64,000 bases of DNA from the NCBI RefSeq assembly GCF_003751225.1, contig NZ_RJKE01000001.1, positions 6,820,001 to 6,884,000 on the forward strand. The letters are read 5' to 3'. The notes beneath the pieces were generated by a model. That model did no database searches, was not told the origin of the DNA, and saw only the letters and a program-made list of their open reading frames with translations. Positions 17,352-26,256 of this stretch are shown one piece after another (the stretch's first letter is position 1; every line of letters starts with the position of its first letter). The position numbers and the translations under genes are program-made. Source of the DNA: Actinocorallia herbida (lineage in GTDB: Bacteria > Actinomycetota > Actinomycetes > Streptosporangiales > Streptosporangiaceae).

Positions 17352-18233
17352 TCAGCCCGTCAGGGAGGCGACGGGGCCGTTGGGCGCCTGCATGCGCGCC
17401 GCGACGACGGCTTCGGCGATCTCCCGGATCTCCGATTCGGGCAGGGCCCGGTACCCCTCGGCGGTGACGGCGGAGACGGTCGGGAAGATCCGCCGGGTCA
17501 GGTCGGGGCCGCCCGTGGCCGAGTCGTCGTCGGCCGCGTCGTAGAGGGCCTGAACGCAGACGAAGACCGCGTCGCGCAGGGAAAGGCCGGGACGCCACAG
17601 TTTCTTCAAGGCGCCGCGCGCGTACGGCGAGCCCGACCCGTCGGCGTAGTGGTCGGCGGTCTCGTACGGGCCGCCCGTGACGTCGAAGGAGAAGATCCGG
17701 CCTCGGCCGCTGCTCTGGTCGTACCCGGCGAACACCGGGATGACGGCGAGCCCCTGCACGGCCTGCGCGAGGTTCCCCTGGACGAGGGTCGCGAGCCGCC
17801 GTGCCTTGCCGTCCAGGGACAGCGGCTGCCCTTCGACCTTCTCGTAGTGCTCGAGTTCGCGCTGGAACAGCCGGACCATCTCGGTGGCCAGCCCGACCGT
17901 CCCGGCGAAGGCGACGGCCGAGAACTCGTCGGCGAGTGCCACCTTCTCCAGGTCCCGCTGAGCGATGACGTTGCCCATCGTGGCCCGCCGGTCGCCCGCC
18001 ATGACGACGCCGTCCGCGTGGACCACGGCGAGGATCGTCGTCCCGTGAGCGAGGTGCAAAGGCGCCACCGGCCCGTCGGCCTTCGTGTTCCAGGGCAGCA
18101 GCTCCGGCGCCACCTGCGCGAGCACCCGCGCGAACGAGTTCTCCCGCCCCAGCTCGTCCCCGAGCCCCGCAATCCCGTCACCCACGATCGACCCGCCCTT
18201 CGCTCGGGAGCACGCTTCGAACGAGGCTTTCAT
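17352..18233 (-). CDS. prcB: Proteasome beta subunit (solitary copy)
   Basis: A 293-aa 20S proteasome beta subunit. A 64-residue propeptide (1-64) is followed by the autocatalytic site HG-TT, making Thr65 the mature N-terminal nucleophile; [20 protein letters not shown] and FARLF-like [10 protein letters not shown] match the actinobacterial PrcB family. Normally prcB lies between pup and prcA beside dop, arc and pafA. None of these is here: the neighbours are a phosphodiesterase and a Roadblock/PATAN set. It is therefore either a second, divergent copy or a displaced gene. Propeptide and active site are intact, so it should be processed. Gap to the next upstream gene is 108 bp. Confidence 0.9.
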   Translation of the reverse strand: MKASFEACSRAKGGSIVGDGIAGLGDELGRENSFARVLAQVAPELLPWNTKADGPVAPLHLAHGTTILAVVHADGVVMAGDRRATMGNVIAQRDLEKVALADEFSAVAFAGTVGLATEMVRLFQRELEHYEKVEGQPLSLDGKARRLATLVQGNLAQAVQGLAVIPVFAGYDQSSGRGRIFSFDVTGGPYETADHYADGSGSPYARGALKKLWRPGLSLRDAVFVCVQALYDAADDDSATGGPDLTRRIFPTVSAVTAEGYRALPESEIREIAEAVVAARMQAPNGPVASLTG

Positions 18234-18341
18234 ACCGAACCGAGGAATTGAATGGCGTTTCGCACCACACTGCGCCAGGCGCCCCGGAAGACACCCTCCC
18301 CGGCCGCGCCGCCGGGGAGGGCCGCCCGACCGCCGCGCGCC

Positions 18342-19160
18342 TCAGCGATCGGGACGAAAGGGCAGGACGCGGATGACGTCGCTCGCGCCGCGCAGCCGTT
18401 TGGGCAGCCCTTCGGGCGGCGCGGGCTCGTGCGGTGCGTCCTGCGAGGTGGGCGGGCCGGCCTGGCCCGGCTCGGCCGAGACGGTGACGGCGCCCGCGTC
18501 CATGAGGTCGGCGAGGGACCGCATCGTGGCGAACAGGCCGCGGCCGAGGGCGAAGGCGAGGCCCCGGACGTTGCGCCTGCCGTTGACCGCGGCCAGCAGC
18601 GGGTCGGTCGCGGACCCGGCAGCGGCGGACGCCGGGACGGCCGTGGAGGTGAGCCCACGCTCCTGCCACTCAGCCGCCATGGCGAGCCTGCGCTGGGCCT
18701 CCCGGACGACGTCGTCGGCCGCGAGCCCCGGGTCGAGGAACAGCAGCGGGCCCGTCTCGGCCGCGTCCAGCGGTGCGGCGACGCAGGTCTGCACCCCGCG
18801 CAGGGCGAGGGCGAAGACCGCGTCGGCCAGGGCCGTCGCGGCGACGACCTCGACGCCCAGTGCCCCCAGGGCGCCGTGGGCGACGAGCGCCTCGGCGAGC
18901 CGCCCGTGCGGGGCCCCCTCGGCGAACGCGGCGGTCCAGTCGGCTTCGGCGACGCGCCCGGAGCGCAGCAGCAGCGGTTCGGGGCCCGGTGCCTCAGGGG
19001 TCGCGGCCGCGACCACCTTCCCCTCCCGCAGGACGACGATCCCGGACACCGGGCCGTCCGCCCGCAGGACGCCCGTGAAGCCCTCCTTGGCCCTGCGGTC
19101 GATGCCCGCGAGGAGGACTCCGGCGGGTCTGCCGCGCGTGGGATCGGGGATCTCGGTCAT
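18342..19160 (-). CDS. PATAN/DUF4388-like protein of the Roadblock cluster
   Basis: A 272-aa cytoplasmic protein. The N-terminal third (GFTGVLRADGPVSGIVVLREGKVVAAATPE, about 27-56) resembles the PATAN (DUF4388) domain found in bacterial signalling proteins; an Ala/Leu-rich helical region follows, and the last 60 residues are Pro-rich and end in LRGASDVIRVLPFRPDR. No catalytic motif is apparent. The ATG lies 4 nt after the preceding Roadblock gene, so it is cotranscribed. The PATAN label rests on pattern similarity and is moderate in confidence; a regulatory scaffold role is inferred from association with Roadblock proteins. Confidence 0.7.
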   Translation of the reverse strand: MTEIPDPTRGRPAGVLLAGIDRRAKEGFTGVLRADGPVSGIVVLREGKVVAAATPEAPGPEPLLLRSGRVAEADWTAAFAEGAPHGRLAEALVAHGALGALGVEVVAATALADAVFALALRGVQTCVAAPLDAAETGPLLFLDPGLAADDVVREAQRRLAMAAEWQERGLTSTAVPASAAAGSATDPLLAAVNGRRNVRGLAFALGRGLFATMRSLADLMDAGAVTVSAEPGQAGPPTSQDAPHEPAPPEGLPKRLRGASDVIRVLPFRPDR

Positions 19161-19164
19161 GGCC

Positions 19165-19530
19165 TCACGGTTCCACGAGGTCGGCCAGGTTCTGGACCGT
19201 CGTGCGCGACCTGACGTGCAGCCGCGCCACGTCCAGGCCCTCGTCCCCGAGCACGACCATCAGGGCCTTCTTGCCGACGGCGTAGACGACGATGTGCCCT
19301 CCGGCGCACCGGACGACGACCTCGCGCAGCTCCCCCATCCCGGTCTCGTGGCCGGTGCTCTTGCCGAGCCCGAGGGTGGTGGCGGCGAGCGCGGCGAGCA
19401 CGTCGGGCCTCGCCTCGTCGGTGTCGGCGACGAGGAGCATGCCGTCGACGGAGGCGGTCGCCGTCTCGGTGACGCCCGGGACGTCGGCGCGCAGCGCGGT
19501 GAGTTCCTTGAGTACCGCTTCCTTGTCCAT
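19165..19530 (-). CDS. Roadblock/LC7 domain protein (second copy)
   Basis: A 121-aa single-domain protein of the Roadblock/LC7 (MglB-like) family. VLKELTALRADVPGVTETATASVDGMLLVADT and the central GHIVVYAVGKKALMVVLGDEGLDVARLH follow the five-strand/two-helix pattern. It overlaps no other gene but lies 8 nt from its upstream Roadblock partner and 4 nt from the PATAN-like gene. MglB-type proteins act on small GTPases; no GTPase is encoded nearby. Confidence 0.85.
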   Translation of the reverse strand: MDKEAVLKELTALRADVPGVTETATASVDGMLLVADTDEARPDVLAALAATTLGLGKSTGHETGMGELREVVVRCAGGHIVVYAVGKKALMVVLGDEGLDVARLHVRSRTTVQNLADLVEP

Positions 19531-19538
19531 GCCGCGGG

Positions 19539-19907
19539 TCAGACGCCGAGTTCGCGGGCGATCCTGCGCAGCGTGAGCCGGGCGAGCGCGAGGTTGGCCT
19601 TCTCCCGCTCCAGCGCGACGTACATCAGCAGCCGGTCCTGGCCCCGGTCGATGACCCGGATGAGGTGGTACTGGGTGTCCAGCGAGATGAGGATGTCCTC
19701 GATGGAGTCCTCGATCTGGAGCGCCTTGAACGCCTTGACCTGGGTGCGGACGATGTCGGTCGTCACCGCGGAGGCGACGTCCAGGTCGATCTCACCGGTC
19801 ACCTGGATGCCGAGCGGCATCCCGCTCTCGTAGTCGACGAGCGAGGCGCCCGCGGCTCCGTCGAGGGCCATGACCTCCTTGAGTGCCGTTTCGATGGTCT
19901 GGCTCAT
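19539..19907 (-). CDS. Roadblock/LC7 domain protein (first copy)
   Basis: A 122-aa Roadblock/LC7 protein beginning MSQTIETALKEVMALDGAAGASLVDYESGMPLG, with FKALQIEDSIEDILISLDTQYHLIRVI and RLLMYVALEREKANLALARLTL toward the end. ATG 19907 was chosen because GGGAGC precedes it; an in-frame extension upstream reads AT-rich, Ser/Asn-rich sequence unlike coding DNA here. It is the first gene of a three-gene unit (two Roadblock, one PATAN-like). The two Roadblock proteins share little sequence and could form a heterodimer. Confidence 0.88.
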   Translation of the reverse strand: MSQTIETALKEVMALDGAAGASLVDYESGMPLGIQVTGEIDLDVASAVTTDIVRTQVKAFKALQIEDSIEDILISLDTQYHLIRVIDRGQDRLLMYVALEREKANLALARLTLRRIARELGV

Positions 19908-20326
19908 GGCTGCTCCCTGCTGAAAGACACGCGAAAGTGACCGTCCGGTAGATGCCCGACAGTGACAAGATCCGCTGGATTCGGGGAGCCTAACGCAATT
20001 AGGAACTTTGTTCAAAATTGAGATGATTTCATGAGAAGAATTCATCTCTAAGGCCATGAGTGCGAAATATAAGAGTTGCACCGCCGGGCAGTGACACGCT
20101 CCACCTGCTTGGACGCGCCCTGGACACCCCGTGCCGCGGCCGCCGCACCGTGATTCATTGACGGAAGGACACCCCTCTTATGGTGATCTTTGACGCGTCA
20201 GATACTGGTGTCACGCGCCCCCTGAAATGGCGTGGGAAAAGCGCGGCCCCCTCGCCGGAACCGTCCTGGGCGAGTCTTGCCCCGGGGCGGGCCATCCCCG
20301 GGGACACCGCCGGGTAGCGCTTCGGA
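19908..20326. other. 419-bp divergent intergenic region with inverted repeat
   Basis: No gene. The first half is unusually AT-rich for this genome and contains GAGATGA (20020-20026) and TCATCTC (20042-20048), a 7-bp inverted repeat with 15-nt spacer, roughly 115 bp upstream of the first Roadblock gene. TGACGCGTCA at 20191-20200 is a perfect 10-bp palindrome toward the SRPBCC gene. Promoters for both divergent units must lie here; I could not define them further. Confidence 0.5.
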
Positions 20327-20791
20327 ATGGCCGTACGCGACGTCTACATCGAGGTCCCGAGGGAGCGCGTCTGGCGGGTCCTCGCGACCGGGACCGCCTA
20401 TGCCGAGTGGGTCGTCGGCACCCGGGAGGTGCGGTCGGTCGATCCGGCCTGGCCCGCCGTGGGCGCCGAACTGCACTTCACCGCGGGGTACGGGCCCTGG
20501 GCGCTGCACGACCGGACCGTCGTGCGGGTCAGCAGGCCGCCGGAGCGGCTCGAACTGGAGATCCACGCAGGACGGTTCGGGACGATCCGGGCAGCGTTGC
20601 AGCTCATCGAATGGGGCGCCGGCACGGTCGTCGTCCTCGACGAGCACCCGCTGCGCGGCATCGGCGCGACCCTGCACAGCCCCACCACCGAGCTCTTCCT
20701 GAACCTCCGCAACCGGCTCGCCCTCGACAACCTCGCCAAGGTCGCGCTCCGCGCCGCCGAGGCCCGCCGGACGGGCGTCGTCCGGCCCTGA
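20327..20791 (+). CDS. SRPBCC family (START-like) protein
   Basis: A 154-aa polyketide-cyclase/START-fold protein. The opening VRDVYIEVPRERVWRVLATGTAYAEWVVGTREV is the classic N-terminal strand-helix of the SRPBCC family, which binds hydrophobic ligands in a deep pocket; the C-terminal long helix contains LFLNLRNRLALDNLAKVALRAAEARR. It converges on the CrtI-like oxidoreductase with only 4 bp between stop codons, a pairing seen in many actinomycetes, and the two may act on the same lipid-like substrate. Confidence 0.85.
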   Translation: MAVRDVYIEVPRERVWRVLATGTAYAEWVVGTREVRSVDPAWPAVGAELHFTAGYGPWALHDRTVVRVSRPPERLELEIHAGRFGTIRAALQLIEWGAGTVVVLDEHPLRGIGATLHSPTTELFLNLRNRLALDNLAKVALRAAEARRTGVVRP

Positions 20792-20795
20792 TCCG

Positions 20796-22394
20796 TCAGA
20801 GGCGAGGTCCGGAGAGCAGGCGCTGGAGAAAGGCCAGAGGAGCGCGGCCGTGCAGGGCGGCACGTGCCGCGTTCGCCCCGCACGCCCCGTGGACACCGCC
20901 CCCGGGATGCGCGGAGGCCGAGGCCAGGTACAGATCGCGGACGGGGGTCTCGGCCCGGCCCGTGCCGGGGACCGGCCGGAAGACGAGCTGCTGGTGGATG
21001 GAGGCGGTGCCGCCGTTCGTGGCGCCGGCGTCCAGGTTGGCGTCCAGCCGGGCCAGGGCGTCCGGGGTGAGGACGCGGCGGCCGACGATACGCGAGGCGA
21101 AACCGGGGGCGTAGCGCTCCAGGCGGGCCTGGAGCCGGTCGGCCATGGCCTCGGCCTCCCTTCCGTCCCAGGACCCGGTGATCCCGTCGCCTCCGGCGTC
21201 CGCGGTGACCTCGCGCGGCACATGCGTGTAGGCCCAGACGGACTCGGTGCCGGGCGGGCAGCGGTCGGGGTCGGCGGTCGCCATCTGGCCGACGAGCGCG
21301 AACGGCCGGGCCGGCACCGTCCCCGTGGCGAGCTGGGCGCTGTAGCGGGTGAGGTCGTTCATGCCGTCGCCGAGGTGGACGGTCGCGGCGCGGCGCGCGC
21401 CGGGCGCGGCCCACGGGACGGGCCCGGACAGCGCCCAGTCGACCTTGAACGTGCCGTGGTCCCACTGGAAGCGCCGCATGTCGTCGCGCAGCCTCGCGGG
21501 CAGATGCGCCCAGTCGACCAGCCCGCCGTACAGGGCGGGCGCCGACACCGCGGCGAGGACGGCCCGGGTGGCCCGGACGGCATCGCCGTCGGCGGTCCGG
21601 ACGCCGAGCGCCCGTCCGTCCCTGACCACGATCTCGGTGACCCGGGCGCCGCAGCGCACCGTCCCGCCGAGGGACTCCAGCCGCCGCACGAGCGCCGCGG
21701 TGAGCGCGCCCGCGCCGCCGCGCGGCACCGGCCAGCCGTGCCGCTGGCCGAGCATCGCCATCAGCCAGCCGAACGCGCCGGACGCCGCGGCCTCGGGGAA
21801 CAGGTCGGTGTGCAGGGCCGATCCGGCGAGCAGCAGGGGCCCGCCGGGACCGGTGAACTCCTCCTCGCCGAGGCGCCGCACCGGGAGGGTGAGGAAGCGC
21901 AACGCGCGCAGCCCGCCCGCCGCCCGCAGCCGCAGCGCGAGCGCGGTCCCGGCCCGGACGGGTGGGAACGGCGCCAGCAGGGCCCTGACCAGGTCGTCGC
22001 CGATCTCCTGCCACAGCCCCCACAGCCGCAGCCACGCGTCGCCGTCGCCCGCCCCGAAGACCTCGAGGCCCTCGGCCGTGCGCTCGGCCTCCTCCTCGAT
22101 CACCGCGCACCTGCCGTCGGGCAGCGGGTGCGCAAGGACGGCCGGGGACCGCCGCCACTCGAGCCCGTACCGCTCGAGTTCAAGCGCGCTGATGGCCGGG
22201 GAGGCCGCCCCTAGGGGGTAGAAGGCGCTGCACACGTCGCTCACGTGGTCCGGGTGCGCTCCCCGGTCGCTGCGCACCGCCCCGCCCGGCGTGCCGGCGG
22301 CCTCCAGGACGACGACGTCCCAGCCGGCCGACGCCAGCACGTTCGCCGCGACGAGCCCGTTGGGCCCCGCGCCCACCACCACCGCGTCCGCCAT
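20796..22394 (-). CDS. CrtI/phytoene desaturase-like FAD oxidoreductase
   Basis: A 532-aa flavoprotein. The N-terminal dinucleotide motif VVVGAGPNGLVAANVLASAGWDVVVLE binds FAD; VPRGGAGALTAALVRRLESLGGTV in the middle and YLASASAHPGGGVHGACGANAARAAL near the end are the two conserved CrtI-family segments. Length is as expected for phytoene desaturase relatives and carotenoid or other FAD-dependent desaturases/isomerases. No carotenoid genes (crtB, crtE) are near, so the substrate is open. GGGGGAGGG precedes the ATG. Confidence 0.88.
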   Translation of the reverse strand: MADAVVVGAGPNGLVAANVLASAGWDVVVLEAAGTPGGAVRSDRGAHPDHVSDVCSAFYPLGAASPAISALELERYGLEWRRSPAVLAHPLPDGRCAVIEEEAERTAEGLEVFGAGDGDAWLRLWGLWQEIGDDLVRALLAPFPPVRAGTALALRLRAAGGLRALRFLTLPVRRLGEEEFTGPGGPLLLAGSALHTDLFPEAAASGAFGWLMAMLGQRHGWPVPRGGAGALTAALVRRLESLGGTVRCGARVTEIVVRDGRALGVRTADGDAVRATRAVLAAVSAPALYGGLVDWAHLPARLRDDMRRFQWDHGTFKVDWALSGPVPWAAPGARRAATVHLGDGMNDLTRYSAQLATGTVPARPFALVGQMATADPDRCPPGTESVWAYTHVPREVTADAGGDGITGSWDGREAEAMADRLQARLERYAPGFASRIVGRRVLTPDALARLDANLDAGATNGGTASIHQQLVFRPVPGTGRAETPVRDLYLASASAHPGGGVHGACGANAARAALHGRAPLAFLQRLLSGPRL

Positions 22395-22485
22395 GGCCGC
22401 CCTCCCCCGAGTGCCTCTGGAATGCGCCTACCCGCCCCGAGGCCGCTCACGCGGGACGGGACGGGACTCGGCGCGTCGGGACGGC

Positions 22486-23121
22486 TCAGAGGCCGCGGGC
22501 CGCGCCCGGCTTGGTGAGGAGCAGGAGTCCGGCGGCCACGTAGGTGAAGGCCATCCATGCGGTGAAGATGTAGGTGCCGGTCTGGACGCTGGTGACGGCC
22601 TCGCCCACTCCGGAGACGAGGAGCCAGAGGGATCCGGCGAGAGGCAGGAACCGCAGGGGTCCCTTCCAGCGCGCGACCCGGATGACGGCTATCGCGCAGG
22701 CGAGCATCGTGATCTGGGAGAGCGGCCAGGCCGGGTCGGTGGCCTGCACCCACAGGGGCGTCTCGGAGTAGGTCTCGTAGGGAAGGCTGCCAAGGCTCGT
22801 CGCGATGGCGAACGGGAAGAGCACGAGCGCGATGATGGGCAGCGCCTTGCCCTTGCGGTCCCCGGTGGCCCGCGTGGCGAGCATCAGCCCCGCCAGGGCC
22901 GCGAGGCCCACGATGAACGCGCAGCCCGCGGCGAGTTCGATCGGCGGCACCTCGTCGGACGTCGGGTCGGGCGCCCCGCTCGTGAACTGGCCCGCGGCCC
23001 AGATGAGCGGGCCCGCCGCCAGCGCCAGCCCCGCCAGCCGCACGATCCCGTCGCCGGGCCCCGCCGCCGCCCCCGGCGTCGGAGGGTGAATCCTCTGCCC
23101 TGTACCTCTTTCGACGGACAC
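22486..23121 (-). CDS. Six-span membrane protein of unknown function
   Basis: A 211-aa hydrophobic protein with about six membrane segments from residue 24 onward (LAGLALAAGPLIWAAG, AFIVGLAALAGLML, LPIIALVLFPFAIAT and three more). It resembles DUF998-type small membrane proteins but I do not assign a family. GTG 23121 follows GGGGAC; an in-frame ATG 114 nt further upstream would add a Pro/Gly-rich leader of poor quality. Conserved-looking YETYSETPLWVQATDPAWP between segments 3 and 4 may be functional. Confidence 0.7.
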   Translation of the reverse strand: MSVERGTGQRIHPPTPGAAAGPGDGIVRLAGLALAAGPLIWAAGQFTSGAPDPTSDEVPPIELAAGCAFIVGLAALAGLMLATRATGDRKGKALPIIALVLFPFAIATSLGSLPYETYSETPLWVQATDPAWPLSQITMLACAIAVIRVARWKGPLRFLPLAGSLWLLVSGVGEAVTSVQTGTYIFTAWMAFTYVAAGLLLLTKPGAARGL

Positions 23122-23277
23122 CGCCGTCCCCTTTCCCGGCGGCGCCCTGCCCCCGTGCCTCCACGGTCGCGGGGGCGCGTCCCAAGCCGCCAGGGAGCGG
23201 GGCACGGCCGGTGTCCCTGGGCCGATCCGGGACAATCGGGGCCCTCGGCCCTCCCCTGTTCCGGGACGCGCGGCGGC

Positions 23278-24633
23278 TCAGCCGTCCGGGGGCCGGGCCA
23301 GCGCCTCGACGACGGCGAGGGCCAGCAGCACCAGCAGGGTGATCAGCAGGACGACGAGGCCGGTCGGATAGTTCCAGAAGAAGAACACGAGGATCGCCAC
23401 GAGGACGAGGCCCGTGCGCAGCAGCCTGCGGTGGTCGTAGACCCAGCGGCTGCCGTGGTCGCGGCCGCGCAGCCTGGCCAGCCCCGCCGAGAGCGTCTCC
23501 CGGGTCCGCACGGCCGCCGCGGACCGGCCGGTGAGGAACGCCCCGGCCCCGACGACCAGCGCGACGACCGCGACCATCCGGAGCGTCGAGCGCAGGAAGG
23601 TGATGAGGGCGTCGTACATGGCCCCGGCCGCCGCCGTGTTCAGGCCCCGCACCGCGACCGCGTCGAGGAAGTAGGCGCGGCCCGCGAGCAGGGCGAGGGC
23701 GAGGAGCAGCATCGCCCCGACGACCCCCAAGGCCGCGGCGATGAGCGCGCGGCGGTGGCCGCGCGCGGTGTAGACGCCCGCGGTGATGAGGATGAGCGAC
23801 AGGACGGGCAGCACCCACCGCAGCGCGCCGAGGATCTGGTACCAGCGCTGCGCCTTGACCAGGGCGGGCGAGTCGAACACCTCGAACGTCGGATGGATCT
23901 CGGGGATGGCCCCCGCCGCGCCGAGCCCGCGGGCGACGAGGCGCTGCTTGACCTCGGTGATGACGGGGCCGAGGTCGAGCGAGACCGTCGTGCCCTCGGT
24001 CTTGAGCACCTTGCTCCCCTGCCCGGACAGCACCGCGTTGAGCTGGGTGTGGGCCTGCCGGTTGGCGCGCACCCAGAGGGTCTCGAAGGTGTCGCTCTTG
24101 ACGAAGTCGAGCGCCTTGTCGCGGATGAACGAGGTGAGCGCGTTCTCGAGCGGCCCGGACAGCCCGTTCAGCCGGTCCCCCAGCTGGGCGGGCAGGCCCC
24201 TGCCTTCGAGGGCGTTCAGAGCCTCGTCGACGAGCTTCGGCACGTCGAGCCGGTCGACGATCTCCGTGGTGACCCGGTCGGCCACGGCGTTCTGCACCGC
24301 GGGGCTCTCGGCGAGCGGCGCGACGGTGTCGACGTACCTGTCGGCGTCGGCGATCTGGCCGCCCGACCAGGCGGCGACGACGGCGAGCGGCGCGAGCAGG
24401 CAGCCGAGCACGATGAGCACGACCGCCCCGACGGCCCGCGCGGTGTGACCGGGCGTCCTGCGCCCCGCCTTGAGCTCGGCCACCTCGGTGCGCAGCCGGG
24501 CGAGCTCGGCGCGCTCCGCCGCGTCCAGCCGCCCCGCCGAGGCCGGTTCCGACGCCGACGCCCCGGACGGCTCGGGCCGCTGAGACGGCTCCGGCGGCTC
24601 CGGCGGCTCCCCTTCCCCTACAGGTTCGGACAT
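23278..24633 (-). CDS. Multi-pass membrane protein with large external domain
   Basis: A 451-aa integral membrane protein. Residues 1-30 are Pro/Glu-rich, 35-57 a short coiled coil (LDAAERAELARLRTEVAELKAG), then a membrane segment (about 68-88), a ~150-residue external domain containing DRYVDTVAPLAESPAVQNAVADRVT, and four to five further membrane segments to the end (including ILVFFFWNYPTGLVVLLITL). The architecture is common in actinomycetes but has no assigned function that I know. GGGGG precedes the ATG by 6 nt. It diverges from the SHOCT gene. Confidence 0.8.
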   Translation of the reverse strand: MSEPVGEGEPPEPPEPSQRPEPSGASASEPASAGRLDAAERAELARLRTEVAELKAGRRTPGHTARAVGAVVLIVLGCLLAPLAVVAAWSGGQIADADRYVDTVAPLAESPAVQNAVADRVTTEIVDRLDVPKLVDEALNALEGRGLPAQLGDRLNGLSGPLENALTSFIRDKALDFVKSDTFETLWVRANRQAHTQLNAVLSGQGSKVLKTEGTTVSLDLGPVITEVKQRLVARGLGAAGAIPEIHPTFEVFDSPALVKAQRWYQILGALRWVLPVLSLILITAGVYTARGHRRALIAAALGVVGAMLLLALALLAGRAYFLDAVAVRGLNTAAAGAMYDALITFLRSTLRMVAVVALVVGAGAFLTGRSAAAVRTRETLSAGLARLRGRDHGSRWVYDHRRLLRTGLVLVAILVFFFWNYPTGLVVLLITLLVLLALAVVEALARPPDG

Positions 24634-24774
24634 TCGGCACCCCCGCGCCTCGTTCGAGTCTCTGCGGTAGGTGTTCCTGGAAGTCCGCACTCTTAGGCGG
24701 TCATTCGACTTCCTTGAAGGGATATTTAACGCTTGGTCATTTCGTCCGATAAGCCGGTCGGGTTAAGCAGAGAC

Positions 24775-25167
24775 ATGGACGATTACCCGATGCTCAACCT
24801 GTTCTGGACGATGCTCATCTTCTTCTGCTGGATCATCTGGATCTTCCTGCTGTTCCGGGTCTTCGCCGACCTGTTCCGGGACCACGAACTGAGCGGCTGG
24901 GCCAAGGCGGGCTGGACCGTCCTCGTGATCGTCCTGCCGATGGTCGGCGTGCTCATCTACCTGATCGCGCGCGGCAGCGGCATGGCCCGGCGCGACCTCG
25001 CCGAGGCGCAGCGGCGCGAGGAGGAGTTCCGCTCCTACGTGCGGGAGACCGCGCAGACGCCCGCGAGCTCCGCCGACGAGCTCGGCAAACTCGCCGACCT
25101 GAAGGATCGGAACATCATCACCACCGAGGAGTACGAACGCGCGAAGTCCAAGATCCTCGCGGCCTGA
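24775..25167 (+). CDS. PLDc_N/SHOCT domain membrane protein
   Basis: A 130-aa protein with two N-terminal membrane helices (about 6-26 and 43-63, FWTMLIFFCWIIWIFLLFRV and WTVLVIVLPMVGVLIYLIA), as in PLDc_N proteins, and a C-terminal SHOCT domain LGKLADLKDRNIITTEEYERAK (about 100-125). SHOCT domains mediate protein contacts and oligomerisation. ATG 24775 starts directly before the conserved DDYPMLNLFW; a longer TTG start at 24733 is possible but adds no recognised sequence. Confidence 0.88.
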   Translation: MDDYPMLNLFWTMLIFFCWIIWIFLLFRVFADLFRDHELSGWAKAGWTVLVIVLPMVGVLIYLIARGSGMARRDLAEAQRREEEFRSYVRETAQTPASSADELGKLADLKDRNIITTEEYERAKSKILAA

Positions 25168-25171
25168 GCCG

Positions 25172-26140
25172 TCACCGGGATTCCAGCACGGTGAGCAGTC
25201 CGAGTCCTCCGCCGTCGACCATCCGGCGCGTGTCGGAAAGGACGACGACACCGACTCCACATTCCGGTGAGATCCCAACGAAAGACGTGAAACCGGCTGT
25301 CCCGCCGTTGTGCCACAACAGCGGGCCGGCCGGTCTTCTCGTGCCGAACCAGCCGAGATGGCCCCAGGCCGCGGCGCCGGGCCGGCGCGTGCGCAGCACG
25401 AGGTCGATCGCCGGGCCGAGGGGCGTCGAGGCGGGGTCCAGATGGGCCCGGACGAGCCGAGCGAGGTCCGCGGCGGTGCCGCGCACCCCGCCCGCCCCGG
25501 CGAGGGCGGCCATGTTCCAGGGCGACACCTCCTGGCCCCGCGGTCGGTGGCCCTGGCGCAGTCCGGGCACGTCGACGCCGGTGCGCTCCAGGCCCAGCGG
25601 ATCACAGATCTCGGCCCGCAGCAGGGTCGCGTAGTCGGTGCCCGCGCGGGTGGCCAGCGCGAGTCCGAGCAGGCCGACGCCCAGGTTGGAGTACTTGACC
25701 CGGCGGCCCGGCCTGGCGCGCAGGCGGGTGCGGGCAAGACCCTCGAGAACGGCCTCGGCCGTGCAGTCCGCGTAGGGGTCGGCCTCGTACGGGTGCAGCA
25801 CCGCCTCCCGTAGCTTCCCCTTGGGCAGCCTCGGCAGGCCCGAGGTGTGCGTCGACAGATGCCGCAGCCGGATCGGCTCCCCGTCCCGCGAAGGCACCGG
25901 GGCGCCCAGCAGGTCGGCCACCGGCTCGTCCAGGCCGGCCCTGCCGTCCACCACCATCCGGGCCAGGATCAGCGCGGTGAGGACCTTGGTCACCGAGCCG
26001 ATCTCGAACACGTCGCCGGGCGGGCCCGCCGTCGCGATCCCGGTGCGGTCGCCTACGACCGCCGCGACCGCGACCCCCGCGCGCCTGCGGCCCAGATCCT
26101 CGGCGGTCGTGCGGGCCAGTGCCGTCAGCTTCTCGTCCAC
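25172..26140 (-). CDS. Serine hydrolase (beta-lactamase/D-Ala-D-Ala carboxypeptidase fold)
   Basis: A 322-aa class C beta-lactamase-like hydrolase. Catalytic SVTK (Ser nucleophile and Lys, near residue 50), YSN near 150 (YSNLGVGLLG) and HNGGTAG near 278 take the places of SxxK, YxN and the third motif. No signal peptide is seen, so it is probably cytoplasmic and acts on small esters or peptides. GTG 26140 was chosen because further upstream the frame is Pro/Arg-rich. It converges with the SHOCT gene. Confidence 0.9.
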   Translation of the reverse strand: MDEKLTALARTTAEDLGRRRAGVAVAAVVGDRTGIATAGPPGDVFEIGSVTKVLTALILARMVVDGRAGLDEPVADLLGAPVPSRDGEPIRLRHLSTHTSGLPRLPKGKLREAVLHPYEADPYADCTAEAVLEGLARTRLRARPGRRVKYSNLGVGLLGLALATRAGTDYATLLRAEICDPLGLERTGVDVPGLRQGHRPRGQEVSPWNMAALAGAGGVRGTAADLARLVRAHLDPASTPLGPAIDLVLRTRRPGAAAWGHLGWFGTRRPAGPLLWHNGGTAGFTSFVGISPECGVGVVVLSDTRRMVDGGGLGLLTVLESR

Positions 26141-26256
26141 CCTCGGAGCATGCCCTCGCCCGGGACGCGCCCGCATCCTCCCCGATCACGAGAAGCCGCT
26201 CCCTCCCGCGGAGGACACGAGCCGCCTTCTCGCCGCTCCGCGTACGTCGTGCGCGC

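Noticed and set aside
18342-19907. Conservon (cvn) operon
   Set aside because: Roadblock proteins suggested it, but no histidine kinase, DUF742 or GTPase gene is present.
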